Origin: Isoetes taiwanensis | Taxonomy: Eukaryota; Streptophyta; Lycopodiopsida; Isoetales; Isoetaceae | Reading direction: 5' to 3' | Assembly: GCA_021234155.1 (NCBI GenBank) | Contig: JAJEKV010000055.1 | Location: 913,090-977,089 of the forward strand | DNA length: 64,000 nucleotides | Part shown: positions 25,047-36,790 of the stretch, in pieces | Layout: each line of letters starts with the position of its first letter | Numbering within the stretch: the first letter of the stretch is position 1 | Notes under the pieces: model-generated | Told to the model about the DNA's origin: nothing | The model's database searches: none | The model's input: the letters and a program-made list of their open reading frames with translations, nothing else | Program-made: the position numbers and the translations under genes

Positions 25047-25125
25047 TAGTCGATTTATTACTACTAAGGTTTTCCCTCGAAAACCCAAAAGGGCGGGGGT
25101 TTCTCATCCTAGTAGTAATACTTTT
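25047..25125 (+). repeat. Core-hairpin element, copy 1
   Basis: Perfect 11-bp arms TATTACTACTA (25056-25066) and TAGTAGTAATA (25110-25120) enclose a 43-bp loop. The loop holds the core TTTCCCTCGAAAACCC followed by AAAAGGGCGGGGGTTT. The same core lies at 49.7 and 50.8 kb on the other strand, between arms of different sequence that are again complementary to each other. Confidence 0.75.
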
Positions 25126-25126
25126 T

Positions 25127-25252
25127 ACTAGACCAAGGTCACCGGGGAGGGGAGGTAGACGTGTTGGAGTTTGCACCCTTGGTCTATTTTATTTTAGATG
25201 TGAGACCAAGATTGCAGGGGGGGTGTTCGAGGCATTCTAGGCCTCACATCAA
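25127..25252 (+). repeat. Two further inverted repeats in series
   Basis: TAGACCAAGG (25129-25138) pairs with CCTTGGTCTA (25177-25186). GATGTGAG (25197-25204) pairs with CTCACATC (25243-25250). With the preceding element they form three consecutive potential stem-loops just upstream of and into the LTR-like segment. Confidence 0.6.
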
Positions 25253-25476
25253 TTATCTAGATATTATTCATTTATTATTAATATCTTTATCTTCTTACTA
25301 TTAGATACTTTGCCTTTTAGGCATGATATATGTATTACATGAAAATCATTAATGTTATCACCTTGTGTATGCAACTCCTCTTGTTATTTACTTGTTATTC
25401 ATTTGTTTAATAGTTCATTCTTCGGAGGCTATAGAGAAGAGTCTTGACCTAATTTATACACAGGATTCTTCCAACA
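25211..25476 (+). mobile_element. LTR-like segment with flanking PPT- and PBS-like sites
   Basis: A purine tract ATTGCAGGGGGGG (25211-25223) is followed by TGTTCGAGG... and, 253 bp later, by ...TTCCAACA (25476): TG...CA ends, as in copia LTRs. Immediately after it, GGTTGACATCAGAATTG resembles the copia primer-binding site complementary to initiator-tRNA-Met (consensus TTGGTATCAGA). The interior is AT-rich and non-coding. A PPT on the left and a PBS on the right of one LTR is the order expected between two tandem elements or in a recombined LTR. Boundaries are by eye. Confidence 0.45.
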
Positions 25477-25904
25477 GGGTTGACATCAGAATTGATTACG
25501 ATTAAAACATGAGTGGAGTATTGCAGGCGCACTACAAAGTATTGACAATTTGTGTTTTGTGAATGTGCCAGATTTGTCCTTTCTTTTCCTTCTCCATAGC
25601 TAGCATTGTTGTATTAGAGAGTACACATATACTTCATCAAGTGTTTCAGACCCCCAAAGCTGCAATTTGTCAGCACTCAGTATTAAAAAGAGATAGTTGA
25701 TGATATGTGTCTGTAAAGTATCATGGCATATTGACCATTATTTCAATCATTTAGTGTAAAGAGCTAAAGTGCCTGAGATGAAGCCTGTGACTCAATTCTG
25801 TGATTGTGATGTTCCATAGCTGCTGCCTCATTTTTTTGTTCTATAGCTGCTGCCTCATATTTGCTCATGTTTCTTCGCATGTGTGGGCATTCTTTGGCCG
25901 GAGG

Positions 25905-26411
25905 CTAGCACCCTCTCACGATATGGCACCCTCTCACGGCAGGGACTTCTACCATATCTATACTATTGAAATAAGAAATTGAAAATTTATTATTGTGGTG
26001 TGCGATGGTATTGTGAATAGATTTTCCTTTTCTTCGAACCAAAAAAACATCATCTCTCATAACACACCACAACAAGAATGTCCACATTTCTCATAATGTT
26101 TCAACAAGAATGTCCATATTTCTCTACGAGACTTATTTCTAAGTTTGAGTCTGATAGTAGGGCCAACCTTAGAAGAGATGATGACCAAGGCTTTGGTTCT
26201 TGCATAGGTGGTTTTAACTGCTCCAACACTCACAAGTAATCTTCCTACACTCACTTCACTTGCACTAGCATTTGCAGAGTTAGCTGCCACATTGACAGAA
26301 CTCTCTAACATGGAAACAACATTCATCGCTACATCTTCATTTTCTAGATCTACAAGATCCCACAAGTCTTCAACTTCCAAAATGCGCCTGATAGCGTCCT
26401 TCCAAACTTAG
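25905..26411 (-). pseudogene. Ty1/copia gag remnant
   Basis: The minus-strand frame reads 'KDAIRRILEVEDLWDLVD' near its start. It continues with 'RTKALVIISSKVGPTI' and 'SRREIWTFLLKHYEK'. That is the order and spacing of the copia gag domain (N-terminal W in 'DLW', then 'ALxxI', then 'AxExWxxL'). A stop lies upstream of the block and the frame ends at 26057; a shifted continuation reaches about 25905. No zinc knuckle, protease or pol follows. Confidence 0.55.
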
Positions 26412-27350
26412 GAGCATGCTCCACCTTTGAACACCTCAATAGTGCTCAATTGAACTTCTCCTACGTGTAATGATTATCTTCAATTTCCAACAATTTCTTA
26501 CATTCGCAATGCTATGCTATGCTAAGACATATTGTGTTTTGTTAAGAGATTCAGAATATGGATGATCATTGACTCCCACGTAAGGCTTTTGAAGCATTTC
26601 TTTACCAAGCTCGTAATTGCACTGCAATCCACTCAAACATGAATTTTAATTCAATTAGTTGTTCGATGGACCTTAGATCTCACAAGCATGATAATTGTCT
26701 GGCCTCTTATTTGTAGCAACGACGAGCATTCTTTCTATTGTGTCTAGGTGAACCTAAGATATTGATAATGCCCTTGTTCAAAGTTTTAAAAGATATGTCA
26801 TGGCCAAGATGTAAAGTCCATCCTACTAAGAGTCCATCTGAAACCTTATCGGTTATGTGTTAGGGTCTCGTCACGTGTTCCCGTCAACAGGAGAAATTCC
26901 CCGTTGACATTAACATTTATTTTTTTGATGGTTATACGTTCATGTCAGCATAAATCAACATTTTCAGTTCCACATGGACAAAAAACATTGGGCTTCGAAA
27001 TATTCGTATTTTGGATGGAAGATAGAGATGCCAAATGCTAAAAATATTCTACATGTCATGATCCAATAGATCCCAATTGACAAGAACTCTTTTCGGTGGA
27101 ACGGCTCACTATCAACGGGGCTCAGTTCCTGAAACATCACATGTAATCCCTCCCATTTTGGTCATTGATGGGAAAGGCCCCTGCTGACATTAATATATGA
27201 CCGCAATGTTGTTTTCGTACAGGTACAATAACTTTCAAGTACTTAACATACTGTACCAAGAGGTGCGGTATGTACGGAATAAAAATTGTATTGTTTTTGT
27301 GTCAAATTTTATAGTTACGGCAGGTGTTTTATAAGTTCGGTACGTGTAAA
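26412..27350. other. Intergenic, nothing recognised
   Basis: No frame, RNA gene or strong repeat that I can support, apart from GTAC-rich sequence building up toward 27250-27350. Confidence 0.45.
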
Positions 27351-27410
27351 TATTTTATAGGTACGGTACATATTTTATAGGTATAGTACATATTTTATAG
27401 GTACGTTAAC
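27306..27410. repeat. Short tandem repeat, 20-bp unit
   Basis: TATTTTATAGGTACGGTACA and close variants lie head to tail at 27351, 27371 and 27391, preceded by two weaker copies from about 27306. Related GTACGGTAC-type text continues around the neighbouring LINE insertion. Confidence 0.75.
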
Positions 27411-27486
27411 AACACCTTTTAATGTACTATTTTTTTTTCGGTACGTTAAAACTTAGAGGTATGTTACAAGGTATGATACATACGTC

Positions 27487-28284
27487 CAGTGATTTTTTTT
27501 TTTGTTTTGTTGAAGGACGACAAACTCTTATTCAAAATTCCAAAAGAAGTACACACATAGATGCAGAGACAGGAATAAAATCTCAGCAGACAAAGATAAT
27601 CCACTGAGTGCAGCCACCTGTCTATGCATAAGATAAGATACCCAAATATTCCTCAAAAATCAAACGTTTTTTCTCAGGAGCAAGCTGAGAACATAAGTAT
27701 GCCTTCACCAATCTATCTTGCACCTCGTGAAGAAGTTGGTCCACAGTAATTGATAAGCCCTTGAAGATATACATTCGTCTTCTTTTCCAAATAGACCACA
27801 ACAACCAGCCTGAAGCTAAGCGGAAAGCACATTCCCGGTCGCAAGCTGTTCCAAGTGGAAGGATAAATGGCGAGAAGCACCTCACCGCTAGTCAAGACCA
27901 CATGGAAGAGAGATAGTAACCATGACCAAACTGGCTAAACTTGATCACATAGAAAAAAGCAGTGCTCGATACTCTCAACTTGCCGCTTACAGAGTGGGCA
28001 AAGTTCTGAAATGCGGGGATAAAACTTATGAACCAGCACATTAACCCGCAGACATCTGTGAAGGAGTTGCCACCATAAGGTAGAAACTTTGGGATGCAAA
28101 GAATTTATTCCGCACCCAGGGACCACATACGCGCTTCCAATCGAGGAGGGGAATGCGGAGTCGCCAACCAGGCCAGAGGGCTTACAATGTCAACATCAAC
28201 CAGCCTTTGATATAACGAACACAAGACGTTGTGCATTAACAATTTGGGGACCAGTACAAATAGGCACATCAACTGATTGTCCAC
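27487..28284 (-). mobile_element. 5'-truncated LINE fragment with target-site duplication
   Basis: Minus-strand zf-RVT text: 'INSLHPKVSTLWWQLLHRCL', 'RISELCPLCKRQVESIEHCF' and, after a shift, 'FRLASGWLLWSIWKRRRMYI'. A T-run at about 27492-27503 is the poly-A tail. The 11-bp sequence ATACATACGTC occurs at 27476-27486 and again at 28285-28295, exactly flanking the fragment, as expected for target-primed insertion. Only the last part of ORF2 and the 3' UTR were inserted. Confidence 0.7.
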
Positions 28285-28552
28285 ATACATACGTCGTACA
28301 GGTACAGTAAGTATGTAATAACACTGTGTGACCGGACCCTTATTAGCTTGGAAGTCTTCATTTCTTTATAGTCGAAATCTGCAATATCATTATCATCCTC
28401 CTGCATCAAGAACATCTTCACCTGTACGCTGACAATATTCGATGAATTAGCCAGCACAGCATGCTAGGAGATTGGAAAATACCCGGCTGTGAGACCAAAA
28501 TTCAGCTTGGCCTATTGTCTGTAAGTGATTATTTTCAAGAAATTCGGATATT

Positions 28553-28921
28553 TTATGCCCTGCATAACTTAACAAAGATATCACTAACCATAGTGGTCCA
28601 ATAATTCTTTACTTTAGTCACTTCGTCAAATTTATGAATAGGATATATCAGTTTGCATTCAATGTTGTTGGGCACTAAAGTTGGAATAATTATAGATGTA
28701 AACAATGTAGCAAGTTATGCCCACTCCCAAATTATTTTAACTTTAAAATCATCAACATCAAGAGCTTTCTATCGAGCAATCATCTTAACGCCCATAAGCA
28801 CTTCTTCAAAGTGAAGAACAATGGCTAATTTGGCTATTTTTGGAATCACAATTGATCATGCATAATGGAGCAAAGTAGCATACTTGCTAAGAGCATCAAG
28901 ATTGCCTAGTTGGATTAACAT
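28553..28921 (-). pseudogene. Unknown decayed reading frame with three in-frame stops
   Basis: Read on the minus strand from 28921, one frame runs about 120 codons with protein-like composition (MLIQLGNLDALSKYATLLHY, 'IAKLAIVLHFEEVLMGVKMI', 'FDEVTKVKNYWTTMVSDIFV') to a TAA at 28553-28555. Three internal stops (TGA, TAG, TAA) could each arise by C-to-T change from CGA, CAG and CAA. I do not recognise the family. A transposon-derived protein is the likeliest origin. Confidence 0.35.
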
Positions 28922-29424
28922 AACGCTATAATTTCTTTAGTGCTTCTTGCATGGTAGGATTTCTTTGGTGCTTAATATATTGCAAACCATAATATTTAGC
29001 ACAATACCTAAACGAGGCATTTCACAATATCTAAATGAGGCATACCATATCTAGCTCGAAGCTTTCCTCATTATACGAAGCCTCCCTTGCAGAACATTGT
29101 TTTTATTGTATTTATTCTAAAACTAGATCGAGCTTTACGTAATTACACTTCCAACTAGTATCACTGGGCAGATGTTTATTACTATCTTTTTCAAGTGCAC
29201 TCCAAACTTTGCTTCAAAGACATTTGAGATATTATGGTGTATGATCCAGTTCTTCAATTCTTATTATAGGTTATCACACTTTCATGTGCTTTTCCACCAG
29301 AGATGATTGTTGTACTGCCATACTATATTCTGCTACCCATGGTAGTGCCCCATTTAAAATAATCATAATCCAATTTGTTTGCAATTTGACATTCTTCCAT
29401 TGAAATCAACCCCCCCGACAAAAA
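28922..29424. other. Intergenic, nothing recognised
   Basis: AT-rich. No supported feature. Confidence 0.4.
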
Positions 29425-30000
29425 AAAGTTCATTAATCAAGAATAAACATTACAAGATGTACATATCTCATATATCTATGTAAGCACAAGAAAATGCTCC
29501 TGAAACACAAAGGTGAAGCATTATATACTTACTCCATCATATGAGACTAACGATAAGAAAATACTAAATTCAAATACGGTCCTTCAATTCTTCCTCGAGG
29601 GAGGAAGACTTATAAGCCATCAGTATCTTAGTCTAGGCTCCAACAGTAACACTACGAACTGATGAATAAATGCTTTGGAAAATGTGCAGCCTACGACGCT
29701 CCTAGATTGACCATAGTTTTCCAACCAGACCCTAGATGAAATGCCTTCTGCTTAGTTAGGGTCCATGCACATGGGTAGGACACCAAGAGAACAGATTGTC
29801 ATCCAATGTGTTGCTAATAAACCGTGTAGCCATGACCATATTGATTGAACTTCTGGACAAGAAAAGGGATAATACTCAAATGTTTCGACATACAAACGGC
29901 AAAGGGAGCATATTGCAGAGATATGAATATCATAGCAATGCCACAAAGCATTCACACGCAAACACCTATGTAAAACTTGCCACTAAAGTACGCAAATACT
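29425..30000 (-). mobile_element. 5'-truncated LINE fragment, decayed
   Basis: The minus-strand frame 29752-29961 matches zf-RVT of the family at 7.4 kb ('MRVNALWHCYDIHISAICSL', then 'VETFEYYPFSCPEVQSIWSW'), but with Tyr-Tyr in place of the EHC histidine-cysteine, so the zinc site is lost. The 3' UTR landmark TGTAAGCACAAGAAAATGC follows as in the other copies. It ends near a short A/T run at 29420-29430. Confidence 0.65.
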
Positions 30001-30486
30001 TAAGGGAGGTGGAGCATCAATGGTTCACTTAAGGGAGGATGGATCGATGACGACCCTCCACTGCTCAGAATCAAGCCAAAGATGGCAAATTGGATACTGA
30101 GCATTTGGAGCCCTAAAATTGCCACGTTTGGAGCCTTCATTTGTGAGCTACAAGGCTTCGATGTGGACACTATTTTGGCCCCTAATGGTGCACCAGAGGT
30201 TTTGATGAGCCCTCTCAAATGCATCTGGTCTATTAAAATTTCGCCTCTCTTATTAAAAGATTTTTTTGATCAAAGTAAAGCAAAGAAAAGGGGGAGAGGG
30301 GGGAGTACATTGTGATATCTCAGTCGTTGGATCTGCACCATGTGGGTATGATCCATCGATCCATGTGTAATCAGTTTCCAAATATAGCACAAGTTTTATT
30401 TACACAAAAGTAGGCTTTACACAGTAACTTTTGTATACAGAAAGGGAGAAAAGTAGCAACTCAATTGGATACCTATTTGAATCATC
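30001..30486. other. Intergenic, low-complexity frames only
   Basis: Overlapping frames are open on both strands at 30000-30315, but neither shows a known motif. No supported gene. Confidence 0.35.
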
Positions 30487-30918
30487 CTAAAGGGCTCTGA
30501 TGGATAGACGCACTAGAACCTGGGATGCGGGAGCTGGAGCTAACTCAAAGATGGGGGTCCTTTTTTCTAGGTTGAGATTAAGAAAACTTGCAATTGGTCC
30601 ACGATCACCTCCATAGCCACAAGGAAATTTTATTTTGGGGCGCTTAAATGTGTGCCAATGATGCAGCAGAGCTCGAATGATAAAAAGGCATCTCCTTCTA
30701 TCACCTCCATAGCCACAAGGAAACCATGTTTTGGGGCACTTAGATGTGTGCCAATGATGCAACAGAGAGCTTGAATGATAAAAAGGCATCTCCTTCTTAG
30801 TAAAATACTTATGGAAGGGCAGTATGCGAACAGAAGAAAGACAAGGGATGCAAGAAAAACAGAGGATACAAAAAAGATGAAGAGAATCTGGCAAGATGGG
30901 GTGCATTATGGCTAACAA
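30487..30918 (-). other. 143-codon frame containing a duplicated 32-residue block
   Basis: An open minus-strand frame holds two copies of a 96-bp unit (from 30606 and from 30702 on the plus strand). The protein therefore repeats 'LLHHWHT.K.PK..FPCGYGGDR'. The duplication preserves the frame because 96 is divisible by three. No family is recognised, and whether it is expressed is unknown. Confidence 0.3.
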
Positions 30919-31442
30919 TGGGTTTCTATCAGCTGAAACCAGTAGAGATCCTATTATACATTCTCTTCACATCCAAGCTTATTCGTTATCAAGCAAATAG
31001 AAGCACCTATTGGTGGAAAGAACCACCAGGAATAAAACAATCACATATCACTGCGATGGTCACTGGAAAACAAGGTGCTTGCTTCATGGCCAAAAAACTG
31101 AAAGATAATCCCTGTATCGAGGCCATGCCATGCACAATGCAGTCTGCTGCGAGAGGAGTTAACTTCTGAAAAAGCAAAAAAAGAACTATAACTTGCTTTT
31201 TCTCAAGAACAAAAGATCTGGATATTCATTCTCGTGATAAGGTGTAAAAAATGTGAAAGGAGTATTGTATAACAGGTTTTCAATGGTTTGGATGAGGTAT
31301 TGGTATAGAAAGACGTATTTTGCTGACGGTGGAGGCCGAGGTTTGGTTTTTGGTCGAATTTTTTTTTTCTGGCATGGGATGAGAGGAGGTGAGTGAGCCG
31401 AATCATTGAGATGAAGGCGGAAGTAAATTTCCACATGTCGGA
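30919..31442 (-). other. Unassigned; possible single exon
   Basis: On the minus strand a splice-acceptor-like GCTTTTTCAG (about 31168-31177) precedes a 53-codon frame (KLTPLAADCIVHGMASIQGL..., ending near 31009). It could be a terminal exon of a lost gene, or chance. Nothing else is supported. Confidence 0.2.
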
Positions 31443-34400
31443 TTTTTTTTTTTTTTTTTTTGAAGAACTGTGTCATTAATATATTAAAAGAATGGTAATG
31501 TTACAAAGCAAGTGAGGAGGAAGGAGAACTGCCCCAAAGAGACAAATGATACCTCCGACACTCCACAACAAACTCACGGAAAAACTACGACTCTCACTGG
31601 CTGTACAAACCGACCATCACCATCTACAACACCCAAGAAGTCCCGCCAAATGGCAAACTTCCGGCTCTACTAATCCCGGAACACCGAAAGCTTTGGAATA
31701 ACTTGTACCGAAGTCGGAATCGAGAGGTTGCAGTCATTAATCCCCGAAAGACCCACAACCGCCGCCGCCCAAATCAGCCACACCAACCAAGCCACGACGG
31801 ATGCAAGGCTTGTTTTGCGCCACAAGAGCGCCAAGCACCGGGATACACATGAAGCGGCAATTGCCGGGCTAGTCAATCTCATCATCCAAATGAGCCCCTA
31901 ACCCAATCCCCCAGGCGGCACGCAAGTGAGGACATAAAACCGCACAATGCTCCACAGCCTCAACGATGAAGGCCACAACAAGGGTAGAGAGGGCTCACAC
32001 CCGCCTAAACCCCGACTCACAAGGGCATTCACCCCGATACAAGGCCAGATTGCACCACCCGCCACGTATAACCCTAACCTTCTAGTGGGGGAAGTGAGCT
32101 CCATGTCCACGCCCAAACCGACGCCATCGAGAACCCGGAAGCTGCAGAGACCACTTGGTTGAAGGGGGCAGTGTGTCATGAATAGCCAGCACCTGGTAAC
32201 AAGACCGCACAAAACAAGAAGACACAACATCTGGATGAACATTCCAAACCTGCACCACCACATCATCCTGAGGGACTATAGGTATGTGTAGCGGAATACT
32301 CCTCGCCACTTGTTCCCGTGATAACCCTGGCCACGCCTCTGCCCTCAAAAGCGAAGCTCGAAAGAACTCCCACGGCTAGCTGACCACCCCAATACCAATC
32401 CTCTAAGGTGAGCACAGCAGCTCGCCTCCAACGGGCCTGCGTCTGAGCATACACGGTGGTGGCCACGGGCAAGTGTGCAGGGGGTAGAGGAACCCACAAG
32501 AAAGGAGAAGAGTGGTGATAAACTGAGGCATAATCTAACCGAAGAGCACACGCACATGATCCCAAGCCAGCAACACCCCCCGGAGAAAAGGGGATGCATG
32601 TGGGAAAGGCGGAGACCATACAACAAAGCCCGGCAACTCCACATGCACGTACGGCTTCCCAAACGCCACACAATGGCGAAGAGATCGCAACAACGGCGCC
32701 GCACGAGAAGAAGATGCTCCATCCTGCGCAATGCTCCAAACAAACTTGGAGACCAACACCTTACTATGCAGCTGCCAAATCCGGAATGGCCAAGCCCCCA
32801 TCCTCCCCGGGCGAGACACTTCCACTAAGCCACTTTAACAACCGCCCCTTCATCATCCCCGCCCCCACACAAAATTTCAACAATCTTATCCAAAGCCTCA
32901 GTATCTTACCCTCGGGGAGCTAACATCGCAGATGTCAGATATACATCGTGCTACAAAGAACCGACTTGGCAATAGTGATCCTACCGCCATGGACAACTTG
33001 CTACCCTTCCACCAATTGAGGTGTTTACTCGCAACCCCCCGCAAAATCTCATCCCACACCCTCCCCATGGAAACATTCCCTCCAAAGGGAATACCCAACA
33101 GCCTTAGTACACACATTACCCGGAAGCACCTTCCAAGGGAATAGAGCCAAACAAAGGGGAGGGGGGCTGAGTCACCGGGGCATATAATGCAGAGCACTTA
33201 CCCCAATTCGAAGAATGCCCAAGGCCAAGGAGAAAGTATCCAGCAAACCCTTCACATTCTGCAAATTCCTCTCTTCTGCCACCAAGAAGAGGAAAGTGTC
33301 ATCGGTGAACTGGTTAATAATCTGCTGGCTACCATCCTGCATCCGAAGCCCATCCACCACCCCCTCCTCCACTGCGCAGCCAAAAACAATCGGGACAAAG
33401 GCCTCTGCCTGTCGTAAAACAAAAACGACGCCAAAGGGCACCCTTGACGCACCCCTCTGCCTAAGGAGAAAAGGCGGAGGGTTCACCCCGCACACCACCA
33501 TAGCCCGTCGTCGGCGACGATGCGACTTCATGATCTGTCTCTGTAAAGCGTGGACCACAGCCCAACGCTAACATCATGGCAGACAAGAACTCCCAACGGA
33601 CACTATCGTAAGCTTTGGCAAAGTCAAGCTTAAGATAGGCAATGCCTTGACCTGTTCTCCTGGCCCAATAAAGGCCCTCATAAGCTGCGGCAACATTAGT
33701 CAAAATGTTCCTCCCAGGAACAAACCCAGGCTGCACCTTACTAATGGAAGAAGTCAACACCGGCTTCAACTTCTCTGCCAGGGCTTTCGCAATAATCTTA
33801 TACACAGAGGACAACAAGGAGATAGGCCTCCAATCATTAATAGTAGAAGGCTGCTTAACCTTAGGAATCAAGGAAATGCATGCGGTATTCAAGATCCTAT
33901 CCATTTGAGAAGATCAAAGAACTCAAGATATACCGTATATACGACTCACCAGCCCACTCCCAATAAGTCCGAAAGAACTCCACAAGGATGCCATCTAGCC
34001 CATGACATTTATCCTTGGCCATGCACATACATGCCTCCGCTAAATCCTCTCTCCGAGAGCTCCTGCCCAAGCTCTCGCCGGTGAGGTAATAGATGGCTTA
34101 ATGCCCCCAAAACAAGCTCCCCGCATCTCCCGCTTTCGTAGGGAAGAGTCTTGTTGTCGCGAAAAACCCCGAAAATGAGCATGCACATACCTCTGCAAAT
34201 CAGCAGGATCCTTCAAAGTCCGGCCATCGCAAAAGCAAGGACGCCATAGATGCTGCATATCGCCACCCTTCTAGCTCACGAAGAACACCGACGAACTTGT
34301 GTCCCCCTCCTTCAACCAGGTAAGGGCCGCCTTCACACGCGTCTCCTTCACTTTAACTTGCTCCAGAGCAACAATACGCTGCAACACTGCATTCTCCCTA

Positions 34401-36790
34401 ATGCCATCGAAGGCTGCGCCCGAATCTTCTCCAACTCCTGATAGAGACCATGCAAACTCCTGCTCTCTGCGCCGCACCGCACGCCTACCAAAGACCTTGG
34501 CAAAATGCTTCACCTTGGCCAATGCAATCACCATACCAGACATACCCTTCAGAGATGAAAAGGTATCAAGCCACAACTCCCCGATCGGGGTGAGAAATCC
34601 GCATCGGCCCGGCCGGAGTGTTCAAACAAACTAACACCGGCCCTAGAGGGCGAGAGGCAACTGCGCACCGACCGACACAACCTCGAGGGTAATGATCAGA
34701 AATGGAGGTAGACGAATTACTCCGGCACAAAGAGGGCACACCATCCAGTGCGCATGGGGAAGCATAGCACCGGTCATGCCTAGCATACGCCCGGCCCGCA
34801 CCAATCTGCCTATTACAATAGGTGAAAGACAAGTCCCCAGGGACCTCAACCAAGGCCAAATCCTGCAACAAACGAGACCATTGGTCCCTCTCAAACCCAT
34901 GCACAATCTGGGTTCCAGAACCAGAGCGATCCTCTACTCGCTCTACCATATTAAAGTCCCCTAACAGCAACCAAGCGACCTTCAACCCACCAAGGGCTCG
35001 CAACTTATTCCGGACTGTGGCCCATAAAGCACCCCGCTGAGAAGGCTGATTAGGGGCATAAACATTAACAATCCCCCACTCTTGCCCTCCCTCCAACCAC
35101 TTAATTATTGCCCACTGACCAAACACTCCTCTCATTGCGTAGTAATGTAACACCGCACATCCATCCTCCAAGCAATAAGAGTACCCCCACTAGTCCGCCC
35201 GAAGCGTAGCAATAGAGACAAACCGCCTACCAACCATATTCATGAGCTGGACATATCACCCCCTGTGACACTTATGCTCTGAATGCAAGCAATATCGACG
35301 CGCAACTGCCGGCGCCAAAGAAACACGGGCCCTCTTACTACTAGAGGACCGCACCCCCATTATTCCAACTAAGGATCGACCTATTCATCCTGGAGGAGAA
35401 GTGTCCAGCCCCACATGCCTACCCACCCGTGCCATCAGCCCACTCCACGAGTCATCATCTAGAGCCGGAGGATTAATCACAACAATGTGACCCACGGCCA
35501 CTCTCTGATATTCCACTTCCAACACGTGTTGGAAGTCCCCCATGCACCTCCATAGAGTCATGGGCCACACTAGTCTCTCTAGTCTCTACCTCCAACCGGG
35601 CTGCTCCAGCCACCTCATGCTCAAGACATACCGCTATCGGGACATCCCCAAAGGGGATCATCGGCCCCTCCCACGGCCCCGTCCTCGGACCTAGCCACAA
35701 CCAAATCATCCGAGCCCTCCCCGAGCCACCCGTCCCTAGCCCGCCATCCAATGGGCGGCGGCGACAAGCCTTTGCCAGCCTCGCCCCACATCACCTCTCC
35801 CAACCACCCACCTCGTCCAACTCCACTCCTTGCACCGCGGAGTCCCTCGCTGTTGCCTCGGGAACAAAGGAATCCGGGCCCTCGCATAAGCACCGCAACC
35901 CCTACCACATCACCAGCACCAGCCGGGATCATCAGCGTGGTCGGATGGTAGCACAATAGATGGAAACATCCGCGGATCTCGAGCCATTCAAAAGCTTCAA
36001 TCGAAGAGAAAATGCCGGGACCACTACGCCTTTGGAAGAGAAGTGGGCACGAGCTGCAAAGCAGCCGAGTAACAACACGGATCTTGGGGACTTGCACAAT
36101 AGAATGAGTCAAATATACACCCGGCCATTAGCCATAGAAACCAAGAAATCAGGCACCATCGATCGGGAGGAAGATCCCGAATCAACGGAACCAACACGGA
36201 TTTTAACCACCAAAAGAACTGTGGACATTGCTTGGGAGTATAATACTGATACAACACATAAGATTCACCCAAAGTATCTACCCCCCGACTAACCAATTGC
36301 CGCACGGAAGACTCAGCCTCAAACATGATTATGAAGAAATTATTTGGTAGGAATTTCAGAGACTGATACCTGGGCAAACCAATCCTCCTCAGATGTCCGG
36401 CAAGCCAAGAGCTAAAACCTCCTCGTGTCCAATATGTAACCCGTGAAGTAGACCAATACCGCAAATGAAACTAGATTCTCAATGGTCTGAACATGCTTGG
36501 TATGATCAATATCTATCCATGGAGTCTCTAGAAGAGCTGCCTGCAGGTCAACAGAGTGATGATCCTCTACAAATTTCAGAGCCTCTTGAACACGGGCAGT
36601 TCTACACTCTGGAGCCTTGCGCTTGATCCAATCTGAAAACCCCGACCGAGTGATGCGAGCAACAGTGTCATTGCTCCACCAGGCCGGGTGCACAGGAGTT
36701 GGGGCTGCCGCCCTAGCACCCTAAGAGGTATCCAGGGGCACCCCAGGAGGCACATCAGCTTCATGCACCCTAGAAGAGGGCGCATCACCA
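31443..36790 (-). mobile_element. Long GC-rich LINE, heavily frameshifted
   Basis: Minus strand, 5' at about 36.8 kb. ORF1 region 36024-36693: 'FLPNNFFIIMFEAESSVRQL' resembles DUF4283. A proline- and charge-rich stretch follows at 35.4-36.0 kb. Endonuclease part 34566-35171: 'GIVNVYAPNQPSQRGALW', LLLGDFN, SFTYCN and ISDHYP. RT 33172-33904: 'DWRPISLLSSVYKIIAKAL', 'LKLDFAKAYDSVRWEFL' and MRQGCPLA; the catalytic box reads FTDD instead of YADD. zf-RVT traces lie near 31.9-32.1 kb (EHCAVLCPHL). A 19-20 base T-run at 31443-31461 is the poly-A tail. Nearly every domain sits in a different frame. GC content is clearly higher than in the LINE at 17.8 kb, which points to a different LINE family. Confidence 0.8.

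Noticed and set aside
25047-25125. Hammerhead ribozyme (retrozyme-like) in the hairpin element
   Set aside because: The CGAAA run is present, but the CTGATGA half of the catalytic core is missing in all three copies.
31898-32828. Several long overlapping frames on both strands
   Set aside because: Shadows of the GC-rich LINE; only minus-strand pieces match LINE ORF2, and high GC lowers stop frequency in all frames.
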